Shown here in pieces: positions 6,929 to 16,057 of a stretch of DNA of 24,524 nt. Position 1 is the first letter of the stretch; the number at the start of each line of letters is the position of its first letter. The notes beneath the pieces are model-generated. The model saw only the letters and a list, made by a program, of their open reading frames with translations. It did not search any database and was not told the DNA's origin. Source of the DNA: an uncultured Prevotella sp. (GTDB lineage: Bacteria; Bacteroidota; Bacteroidia; Bacteroidales; Bacteroidaceae); NCBI GenBank assembly GCA_905234355.1, contig CAJOHP010000031.1, positions 1 to 24,524 on the forward strand. The letters run 5' to 3'. The translations under genes and the position numbers were made by a program.

Positions 6929-8283
6929 TTGCATAGTTTGCAGCCCTCGCACTTGCTGAGCTCGCCGCGGAAGCGTTTCTCTACGAGGTAGTGCAGACGG
7001 TTGCGCAGGGGCTCGAGCTGCATCTTGTCGATGACTTCGCAGACGAAGGCGTTCTCGAGCAGCAGCTTGGCCTCGTGCTCTGCGATGCCTCGCTGCCGCA
7101 TGTAGAAGAGGGCGGCGTCGTTGAGCTGTCCCACGGTGCAGCCGTGGGCGCACTTCACGTCGTCGGCGTAGATTTCGAGCATGGGCTGTGTGAGCATGCG
7201 TGCCTCGCGGGTGGCGGTGAGGTTCTGGTTGGTCATCTGCGAGGTGGTCTGCTGCGCGCCGTGCTCCACGAGCACGCGGCCGGCAAAGGCGCCTGTGGCC
7301 TGGCCGTCGAGCACATACTTGTAGAGCTCGTCGGAGGTGCAGTGCGGGGCGCGGTGGGTGATGAGCGTGTTGTTGTCGACGTGCTGCTGCTTGTCGGCAA
7401 TGACGCATCCGTAGCATCCGCACTCGGCGCCCGGTGCGCTGAGCGTGAGGTCGAGGCGGTTGCGGGTGATGCCGTTGTGCAGGGTGATGACGTTGTGGCG
7501 CACGCGGCTGTCGCGCTGCTGGTCTACGTAGACGTTGCTCACGCGCACGTTCTTGCTGTGTGTCTCCTCGAGGCAGTAGAGGTCGAGTGCGGCGCGGTCG
7601 GCCACATGGGCCTCGATGACCTGCGTGGTGAGGAAGGGGCGGTCGTCGGCCGCATGGTCGCAGAAGAGCATCTTCACCTCGGCGTCCTCTTCGACGACGA
7701 TGAGCACGCGCCGGTTGACCATCAGTCCGCCGCCGTCGGGCAGCCGTGTGGCGTCGAGCGGGTTCTTCAGTATGTTGATGACCTGCAGCGGCCGTTCCAC
7801 GCGCACGCCTCGCGGCACGTAGACGAGCAGCCCGTCCTGGGCGAGCATGGTGTTGAGTGCCGTCACGGCGTCGTCGGCGCTGTGTGCCAGGCGGGCGTAG
7901 TAGCGTGCCGCGATGTCGGGGTGGTCGCGCAGTGAGCCCACGACGACGCCGTCGGGCAGCGGCGCCTTGGGCCGTGCCTTGCCGTAGAAGGCGTCGTTGA
8001 CGATGAAGTAGAGGTTGGTCGAGAGGTTGGGCACGTCGCAGCGGAAGGCCTCGTAGGGGTCGGCGTCGACGTTGATGCGCTGCAGGTTGACCCCGTAGTC
8101 GGGTGCGAAGAGCCGGGCCATGTCGGTGTACTTGTATCGCTCCACCTTCTGCGTGGGGAATCCCAGTCGCCGGAAGTGGTCGAAGGCCTCGTCGCGCACG
8201 GCGTTCATCGGTTCTGTGGAGTGCCGGCAGATGAGGTCACGGCAAGCGGTGTAGAGGTCGATGTATTGTTGCTGGCTGTTCAT
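6925..8283 (-). CDS. sufD: Fe-S cluster assembly scaffold subunit SufD
   Basis: SufD pairs with SufB on the SufBC2D scaffold, where Fe-S clusters are built using SufC ATP hydrolysis. The 452-residue product carries the family features: an N-terminal helical part (RRLGFPTQKVERYKYTD), a right-handed beta-helix core, and the C-terminal motif C378-A-H-G-CTVGQLND followed by LFYMRQRGI and VEKRFRGEL. The ATG at 8283 is preferred to a TTG one codon earlier. The C-terminus ends in a cysteine cluster, C445-EG-C448-KL-C451, which is outside the conserved fold and may bind metal. The gene follows the lipoprotein stop by 11 nt and overlaps sufS, so it is part of one transcript. A SufB protein would carry a longer N-terminus and is not this gene. 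Confidence 0.93.
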   Translation of the reverse strand: MNSQQQYIDLYTACRDLICRHSTEPMNAVRDEAFDHFRRLGFPTQKVERYKYTDMARLFAPDYGVNLQRINVDADPYEAFRCDVPNLSTNLYFIVNDAFYGKARPKAPLPDGVVVGSLRDHPDIAARYYARLAHSADDAVTALNTMLAQDGLLVYVPRGVRVERPLQVINILKNPLDATRLPDGGGLMVNRRVLIVVEEDAEVKMLFCDHAADDRPFLTTQVIEAHVADRAALDLYCLEETHSKNVRVSNVYVDQQRDSRVRHNVITLHNGITRNRLDLTLSAPGAECGCYGCVIADKQQHVDNNTLITHRAPHCTSDELYKYVLDGQATGAFAGRVLVEHGAQQTTSQMTNQNLTATREARMLTQPMLEIYADDVKCAHGCTVGQLNDAALFYMRQRGIAEHEAKLLLENAFVCEVIDKMQLEPLRNRLHYLVEKRFRGELSKCEGCKLCK

Positions 8284-8294
8284 CAATAGGTGTG

Positions 8295-9275
8295 TTACTC
8301 TTGCTTAGTCCAGGACTGTTCCCAGAGTGTCATCTTGTTGCCAGAGATGACGATGGGGTCGATGTCGGTCTTACGGTCTGCCTCCTCGATGTTCTCCATG
8401 TCGGTGTCGACTCGCTGGTCGCCCATGAGAAATACAGTCTGCGTATAGGTATAGGTCACGGAGAGCATATCGTTCTCGTAGGTGTATCTTCCCACTTTGT
8501 TCACCTCGGTGTTGTCAAACTGCCGTTTTGTGTTGGGCGACGTGCCTCCTGTGTGTAGCGTCTCGCGATTGGTGATGCTGCCATAGACATCGAATATGAG
8601 TGTGGTGTTGTGGTGAGTGTCGCCATCGAGTGTCCATTGTCCGACGATGGGCGCCATGTCGGGCACGCTGGGGAAGTAGCTGATGGCACCGACGCTCGAC
8701 AGTTCGCCCACGAGGATGTGGTGGTGGTTGAACACGCTTTCATACTCGTTGACGGCCTTGAGTGTGAGTTTGCCTCCAGCAAGGTTGTAGAGGAAGACCG
8801 GCTCAGCCATGGGTGTGTTGCTTTGGTAGAGTTTAGTCCATTTCCCTTCCCAGTTATACTCGCTGTAGTCCTTGATGCTGAGGGTGATGCTGTCGCCCTT
8901 CAGGCTGTAGTTGCCTTGGAAGTAGACCACGTTGAGCTCACCCTGGAACTGTGCTTTTGCCACGATGTCGTCGAATGTGTTTGCACTGCTGATGGCGCTC
9001 TCCACCTGTGCGTTGGGCGTGTCAGGGGTGTAGAAGGCGGTGAGCATGCGGAACGTGCCGTCCTGCTGGAAGGTGTAGACCAGCTGGTGCTGATAGCGCG
9101 AGACGAGTCCGTCGCCGCTATTGGGTATATACGCTTTCCAGTTGCCCACGATGGTCTGGGTGTTGCTGGTAGGATTGCTCGTGCTATCGTCGTCGTCGCC
9201 ACAAGCTACAAAGGTCACAGACATGGCCATGGCCACTATGCAGGCCAGAATGCTCCAAAAAAAGTTCTTTTTCAT
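8295..9275 (-). CDS. Putative surface lipoprotein with two lipocalin-like repeats, inside the suf operon
   Basis: The 326-residue product starts with the signal MKKNFFWSILACIVAMAMSV and a lipobox FVAC with lipid cysteine C25, followed by G-D-D-D-D. Acidic residues after the cysteine act in Bacteroidetes as a surface-export signal, so an outer-membrane lipoprotein is likely. Two similar openings, IVGNWKAYIPN (about residue 40) and IVGQWTLDGD (about 210), each lead into beta-strand patterns such as LVYTFQQDGTFR and TLIFDVYGSITNRE, as in lipocalin-like (lipid/hydrophobic-ligand) domains. The upstream in-frame codons to 9302 are ignored because MKK gives a proper signal peptide. It lies 67 nt after sufC and 11 nt before sufD, with no TAnnTTTG promoter, so it should be cotranscribed. 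Its base composition looks less GC-rich than the suf genes, suggesting insertion. Function unknown. Confidence 0.8.
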   Translation of the reverse strand: MKKNFFWSILACIVAMAMSVTFVACGDDDDSTSNPTSNTQTIVGNWKAYIPNSGDGLVSRYQHQLVYTFQQDGTFRMLTAFYTPDTPNAQVESAISSANTFDDIVAKAQFQGELNVVYFQGNYSLKGDSITLSIKDYSEYNWEGKWTKLYQSNTPMAEPVFLYNLAGGKLTLKAVNEYESVFNHHHILVGELSSVGAISYFPSVPDMAPIVGQWTLDGDTHHNTTLIFDVYGSITNRETLHTGGTSPNTKRQFDNTEVNKVGRYTYENDMLSVTYTYTQTVFLMGDQRVDTDMENIEEADRKTDIDPIVISGNKMTLWEQSWTKQE

Positions 9276-9342
9276 AATCGAAGTCGTTTTTGAGTTAGAC
9301 AATATAATCGGTCGATTTTTTTCTTGTTTTTGGTTCCGCCAC

Positions 9343-10101
<759 letters not shown>

Positions 10102-10135
10102 GTGTTTCTTTCTCCTCATTGATGAATATTGGGTG

Positions 10136-10143
10136 CAAAGGTA
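10136..10143 (-). promoter_or_regulatory. -7 box of the suf operon promoter
   Basis: The minus strand reads TACCTTTG here, 34 bases before the sufC ATG, with a T-rich TTTA about 18 bases upstream as a possible -33 element. It is the only such promoter between 10101 and 5684, supporting a single sufC-lipoprotein-sufD-sufS transcript. Confidence 0.75.
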
Positions 10144-10231
10144 GCAAAAAAAGCGCGAATAAAGGCGTAGCCGTACCCCTTTTTTTGCCATCCGCCCCCT
10201 AAATAAGCTGCGTTCTTGGGTAAGACGCGGG

Positions 10232-10378
10232 TCATTCGCTGAAGAATAGGGTGAACATCGAGCCGCAGTGGTTGAGCTGTATGCCCTTGCCTAGGTCAAC
10301 GAAATAGTTGGCGGGCGGGTAGCTCGTATAGCGGGGCACAGGCACGTTATTCTGGCAAAGCGAATTAATAGAACCCAC
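10232..10378 (-). pseudogene. Probable fossil joining a hemN start to a hemL-like segment
   Basis: A 48-codon frame (GTG at 10378 to TGA at 10232) lies between the pnp terminator and the sufC promoter. Codons 12-26 read VPVPRYTSYPPANYF, which matches the N-terminal signature of oxygen-independent coproporphyrinogen III oxidase HemN (family form PRYTSYP), normally followed by 400 more residues. Codons 32-47 read GIQLNHCGSMFTLFFS, resembling the NxxGSMFxxFF segment near residue 380 of glutamate-1-semialdehyde aminomutase HemL. Neither enzyme can be complete in 48 residues. The simplest reading is the scar of a deletion that removed everything between the start of hemN and the end of hemL. The HemN match is fairly clear from memory of the family; the HemL match is weaker. 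The remaining 10144-10231 holds no recognisable gene. Confidence 0.5.
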
Positions 10379-10396
10379 CTATAATGATTTTGCATG

Positions 10397-10436
10397 AAAA
10401 AAGCTCCGCCCCCCGATGTCTCGGGTAGCGGAGCTT
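10397..10436 (-). terminator. Rho-independent terminator of pnp
   Basis: AAGCTCCGC (10401-10409) pairs with GCGGAGCTT (10428-10436), and the inner CCCGA (10412-10416) pairs with TCGGG (10421-10425). Read on the minus strand the stem is followed by a run of six T's. It lies 36 bp after the pnp stop. Confidence 0.88.
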
Positions 10437-10471
10437 GCTGTCATTGTGATGCTTGTCTGTCCGTCGCGGAC

Positions 10472-12868
<2,397 letters not shown>

Positions 12869-12898
12869 CTTGTTTTGTAAAACATCAAAAAATATATA

Positions 12899-12973
12899 CA
12901 TACTGGCGCATACTTGCGCAAAATCGCAACAAAGGTACACATTATCTTATTAATGCCGACATACTTGTGCAAA
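12899..12973. repeat. Phased direct repeats around the pnp promoter
   Basis: CATACTTGCGCAAA at 12909-12922 recurs as CATACTTGTGCAAA at 12960-12973 with one change, 51 bp away. A shorter relative, CATACTGGCGCA, sits at 12899-12910, 10 bp before the first. The copies therefore lie on both sides of the -7 box at 12930-12937, with offsets of 10 and 51 bp (near whole helical turns). The core TTGCGCAA is itself a palindrome. A repressor site for pnp is plausible but unproven. Confidence 0.6.
12930..12937 (-). promoter_or_regulatory. -7 box of the pnp promoter
   Basis: The minus strand reads TACCTTTG, giving a predicted start near 12923 and a leader of about 55 nt before the pnp ATG at 12868. No clear TTTG -33 box is seen; direct repeats flank the site. 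Confidence 0.75.
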
Positions 12974-13003
12974 GTTTTATTTATTTTTATGATTTGCCCG
13001 TCC

Positions 13004-13690
13004 TCAGATTTTCCCCTCCTCGTGGTAGGAGTAGTAGGCGCCGTCGGTGATGATGAGGTGGTCGAGCATGTGCAGGCGCATGACGCTGCATGCCTGCTGT
13101 ATGGCCTTGGTGATGTTGTCGTCGCTGCGGCTGGGGCGCAGGCTGCCCGATGGGTGGTTGTGGCATACGGCAAGCATGGTGGCGTTGCACAGCACGGCCT
13201 CGCGGATGATGATGCGCACGTCGACGCTCACCTCCGAGATGCCTCCCCGTGAGTGGCAGAACTTCCTGATGAGGCGGTGGCCCTGGTTGAGGCAGAGCAC
13301 CCAGAACTCCTCCACGTCCTTGTCTTGCAGTACGGGGTGCATGTGCCGGTATATCTGTGTGGCGGTGGCCAGCTCGGGGCGCTCCTCGGGGCTTTCGGCC
13401 TGCCGCCGCTTGCCCAGCTCGCAGGCGGCCAGGATGGTGATGGCCTTGGCCGGCCCCACGCCGTTGTAGCGGCACAGGTCGGCCACCGACAGCTTGCCCA
13501 GCGTGTTCAGACTGTTGTTGCAGTCGCCCAGGATACGCTTCATCAGGTCTACGGCCGTCTCCTTCGGCGAGCCCGACCCCACGAGGATGGCCAGCAGCTC
13601 GGCGTTGCTCAGTGCCTCGGCGCCCAGACGCTCCATTTTCTCGCGCGGACGGTCTTCCTCGGCCCACTGGTTGATGGTCAGTCTGTCCAT
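13004..13690 (-). CDS. radC: RadC family (JAMM/MPN) protein
   Basis: RadC proteins combine a helix-hairpin-helix with a JAB1/MPN+ metalloprotease-like fold; despite the name, a DNA-repair role is not established. The 228-residue product is complete: UPF0758-type N-terminus (REKMERLGAEALSNAELLAILVGSG), helix-hairpin-helix (ADLCRYNGVGPAKAITILAA, about 68-88), and the JAMM core with H177-x-H179-PSG then D190 (HxHx10D) in CHNHPSGSLRPSRSDD. The C-terminus is HMLDHLIITDGAYYS and ends after EEGKI. All metal ligands are present. It starts 6 nt after the stop of the broken glycosyltransferase gene and has no promoter of its own, so it should be read from the promoter at 14801. Confidence 0.95.
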   Translation of the reverse strand: MDRLTINQWAEEDRPREKMERLGAEALSNAELLAILVGSGSPKETAVDLMKRILGDCNNSLNTLGKLSVADLCRYNGVGPAKAITILAACELGKRRQAESPEERPELATATQIYRHMHPVLQDKDVEEFWVLCLNQGHRLIRKFCHSRGGISEVSVDVRIIIREAVLCNATMLAVCHNHPSGSLRPSRSDDNITKAIQQACSVMRLHMLDHLIITDGAYYSYHEEGKI

Positions 13691-13696
13691 GGGGCG

Positions 13697-14771
13697 TCAC
13701 TTGTAGAAGGTTTTGTCAAACGCCGTAAACTCGTCCTGCTTCAGCACGCAGCGCTTCCACCATGCGCTGATGAAGCCCATGCCGTAGCCCATGAGCTGGG
13801 TGAAGGCGGCTGGAATGCTGAGCAGTCCCACGTGCAGGCTTCGGTTGCGCAGGCTTGAGTCGGCGCAGATGAGCGCGCTGTAGGCTATGAGTGGCAGCAG
13901 GCCTGTGACGCAGAGCATGAAGCCCACGCCCTGGTGCATGTTGTCTGTGGGGCGCAGCCCGCAGGCATCGAGCCACTCGCCCTCGGCCCATAGTGCCAGG
14001 CCGCAGGCGATGAGCAGCAGGCAGCCCATGACGCCCAGAGTGAAGACTGCGGGCAGCATGTGCACGAGCTTCAGCGTGCCGGGGTGGCGCTTCTCCAGGT
14101 TGATGCGGGCAATGCCGCTGTTATAGACTTGCCGGAAGAACTTGCGCAGGTCGGTGCGGCGCTTGTGCCACACCCAGGCGTCGGCGATGAGTGCCGTCTG
14201 GTAGCCGGCCTCCACGATGCGGTAGGAGAAGTCGATGTCCTCGCCGAAGCGCATCTTGGAGAACCCGCTCAGCTGCCGGTAGACCTCGCGGCGTATGCCC
14301 ATGTTGAAGGAGCGGGGATAGAACTTGTCCATCTTCTTGCCCTTTCCTCCGCGAATGCCGCCGGTGGTGAAGAAGGAGGTCATGGAGTAGCTGATGGCCT
14401 TCTGCACGGGGGTGAACGACGGATGGGCCGTCGCAGTGCAGGGTGCTGTGTGGGCCATAGAGTGCGGCGTCGACGGCGTCGAGGTAGCCCTGGGGCAGCA
14501 CCACGTCGCTGTCGAGCACGATGAGCCACTCGCCACGGGCGCGCTCGGCGCCGTAGTTGCGGCTCTGGCCCGGGCCGCTGTTCTCCTTGTAATAATACTT
14601 TAGGTCGAGCCTGTCGGCATATTGGTCGCAGACGTCCTTGCAGGGTGTCTGCGACCCGTCTTCCACAATAATCACCTCAAAGTCCTGCTGGCTCTGGCGG
14701 CAAAGGCTCTGCAGCAGTTCGTCGACCTCGTCGGGGCGGTTGAAGACGGGTACGATGATGGCGTATTTCAT
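13697..14771 (-). pseudogene. Family 2 glycosyltransferase, interrupted by a frameshift near 14430
   Basis: A GT-A glycosyltransferase reads from ATG 14771 as MKYAIIVPVFNRPDEVDELL, then VIIVEDGS, SGPGQSRNYGAERA and the metal-binding DSD (87-89, IVLDSDVVL). From about residue 105 this frame stops resembling the family. The family sequence resumes in the next frame at HPSFTPVQKAISYSMTSFFT, then FYPRSFNMGIRREVY, FGEDIDFSYRIVEAGY and AWVWHKRRTDLRKFFRQV. Three C-terminal membrane segments follow (VHMLPAVFTLGVMGCLLLIA, GFMLCVTGLLPLIAYSALI, LLSIPAAFTQLMGYGMGFIS). The shift corresponds to one extra or two missing bases (mod 3). Homologues I recall have a DAFGGPD-type motif just at the break, absent here, which fits a 20-bp deletion. 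The long clean second frame means the lesion is recent or an assembly error. If intact, the membrane enzyme would add sugars to surface glycans. Confidence 0.85.
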
Positions 14772-14800
14772 CTCTGTTTCTTCCAGGTTGTTTTGCCGTG

Positions 14801-14808
14801 CAAAGGTA
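14801..14808 (-). promoter_or_regulatory. -7 box of the glycosyltransferase-radC operon
   Basis: The minus strand reads TACCTTTG, giving a start near 14794 and a leader of about 23 nt before the ATG at 14771. No good -33 TTTG is visible. This is the only candidate promoter for radC as well. Confidence 0.7.
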
Positions 14809-14951
14809 AGCATTTATTCCTTAATATCATGCTTTATGAGTGTTTTTTTCTTGTCATATCCATGAAAAGTAAGGCGCTCTCCAAGTTCGGACAGGCATGG
14901 AATGTGCTGTTTTACTGTTTGGGATGCGGTGTTTTAGAAAAAAATCGGTGC

Positions 14952-14966
14952 TTCTAGAAATTAGAA
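14952..14966. repeat. Single dispersed copy of the 15-bp element
   Basis: TTCTAGAAATTAGAA differs at one base from the unit TTCTAGATATTAGAA repeated at 2715-2817, and keeps both TTCTA and TAGAA arms plus the following T. It lies 57 bp upstream of the -7 box of the Rpn-family gene. The rest of 14809-15002 is AT-rich and shows no gene. Confidence 0.8.
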
Positions 14967-15002
14967 TGGGATGGAGACAGCTTTTTTTGCGTTTTTTCTT
15001 CG

Positions 15003-15030
15003 TTTGTTTCAGGGAAAAGTACTACCTTTG
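15003..15030 (+). promoter_or_regulatory. Promoter of the Rpn-family gene
   Basis: TACCTTTG at 15023-15030 is a consensus -7 box. A TTTG at 15003-15006 is 16 bases upstream, shorter than the usual 19-21 spacing, so the -33 assignment is weak. The leader would be about 25 nt. This promoter also rules out the longer upstream reading of the gene. Confidence 0.7.
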
Positions 15031-15061
15031 CGCATTATTAACAATAGTTAAGGGTAAAGCG

Positions 15062-15967
15062 ATGAAAGGAAAGTACCTAAACCCGAAGGCCGACCTGACC
15101 TTTAAGAAGGTGTTCGGCGAGCACGAAGACCTGGTGATGAGCTTGCTCAACGCCCTGCTCCCTCTTGATGAGGGGAAGCGTATAGAGCATGTGGAATATT
15201 TGAGCAACGAGATGGTGCCGGAGAATCCGGGGAAGAAGAACAGCATTGTCGATGTGCGCTGTAAAGAGACTGGCGGCAGACACTTCATCGTGGAGATGCA
15301 GATGAACTGGAATAACGAGTTCGAGCAGCGCGTTATACTCAACGCCTCGAAAGCCGTAATCAAGCAGCTCGGCACGAGCGAGGACTACTCGCTGCTGCAG
15401 CCGGTCTATGCCTTGAACCTCATCAACGACGTAGGTTTCGATGCCGGTCCCGACGAGTTCTACCACGACTACGCCATTGTCAACGTGGAGCATACCGATC
15501 GCATCATCGAAGGCTTGCGCTTTGTGTTTGTGGAATTGCCGAAGTTCAAGCCGCAGTCGATTAAGGAGAAGAAAATGGCTGTGCTGTGGCTGCGTTTCCT
15601 GACCGAGATAAGCGATGACACCAGTGAGGTGCCCACTGAGTTGCTTGAGAATCCCGAGACCAGCAAGGCACTTAAGATACTGGAAAAGTCGGCCTATAAC
15701 GAAAAGGAACTGAATGCCTACGAGTATTACTGGGATGCCGTCTACAACGAGCGCGGCGCCATTCGTCATGGCTATAAGCAGGGCATGGCACAGGGCATGG
15801 CACAGGGCATGGCACAGGGTATGGCACAGGGTATGGCACAGGGCATGGCGCAGGGCATGGCGCAGGCCAATCGTGAAAATGCGGCTAAGATGAAAGCGAA
15901 AGGTATTGACTTCGGAACCATAGCAGAAGTGACAGGCCTCAGTCCGGAGGAGATAGCATCCCTTTAA
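15062..15967 (+). CDS. Rpn-family recombination-promoting nuclease / PD-(D/E)XK transposase-like protein
   Basis: This 301-residue protein belongs to the Rpn/YhgA-like group, whose E. coli members are DNA nucleases that raise recA-independent recombination. Seen here are the N-terminal motif NPKADLTFKKVFGEHEDL (7-24), the nuclease core with D64 (SIVDVRC) and E78-x-Q80 (HFIVEMQ), then the YALNLINDVGF and YHDYAIVN region typical of the family. Residues 241-268 are seven GMAQ repeats, followed by a helical end AAKMKAKGIDFGTIAEVTGL that looks like a small helix-turn-helix. Variable short repeats in this position are usual in the family. ATG 15062 follows the promoter at 15023; upstream in-frame codons are rejected. 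It is monocistronic, and the TonB-receptor promoter starts 28 bases past its stop. No transposon ends were seen. Confidence 0.9.
   Translation: MKGKYLNPKADLTFKKVFGEHEDLVMSLLNALLPLDEGKRIEHVEYLSNEMVPENPGKKNSIVDVRCKETGGRHFIVEMQMNWNNEFEQRVILNASKAVIKQLGTSEDYSLLQPVYALNLINDVGFDAGPDEFYHDYAIVNVEHTDRIIEGLRFVFVELPKFKPQSIKEKKMAVLWLRFLTEISDDTSEVPTELLENPETSKALKILEKSAYNEKELNAYEYYWDAVYNERGAIRHGYKQGMAQGMAQGMAQGMAQGMAQGMAQGMAQANRENAAKMKAKGIDFGTIAEVTGLSPEEIASL
15782..15865 (+). repeat. Seven in-frame 12-bp repeats encoding GMAQ
   Basis: The unit GGCATGGCACAG is repeated seven times without a break, with only third-position changes (GGT in two copies, GCG in the last two). Because 12 is a multiple of three, copy-number change by slippage would alter linker length but keep the frame. 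Confidence 0.97.
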
Positions 15968-15994
15968 AGAATCTTTATTTTCTGTCCCGTATCG

Positions 15995-16026
15995 TTTGGC
16001 GCTTTACGGCTTTTTTCGTACCTTTG
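15995..16026 (+). promoter_or_regulatory. Promoter of the Oar-like receptor gene
   Basis: TTTG at 15995-15998 and TACCTTTG at 16019-16026 are separated by 20 bases, a textbook Bacteroidetes promoter. Transcription would start near 16033, about 25 nt before the ATG at 16058. Confidence 0.88.
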
Positions 16027-16057
16027 CGCCGTCGAAACCATATAAACCAAGACTATT

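Noticed and set aside
5645..6991. 448-codon plus-strand frame across sufS
   Set aside because: Mirror frame of sufS, rich in Val/Gly/His/Ala with no motif; sufS has its catalytic lysine and cysteine on the minus strand.
6929..7423. N-terminal extension of SufS to 579 residues
   Set aside because: The extension lies wholly within sufD in another frame, is Arg/His-rich, and would make SufS far longer than its family.
14897..15061. N-terminal extension of the Rpn-family protein
   Set aside because: The stretch contains the -7 box at 15023 and the family N-terminus begins at the ATG at 15062.
15062..15967. Active insertion sequence around the Rpn-family gene
   Set aside because: No terminal inverted repeats or target-site duplication were seen flanking the gene, and the family is not a standard transposase.
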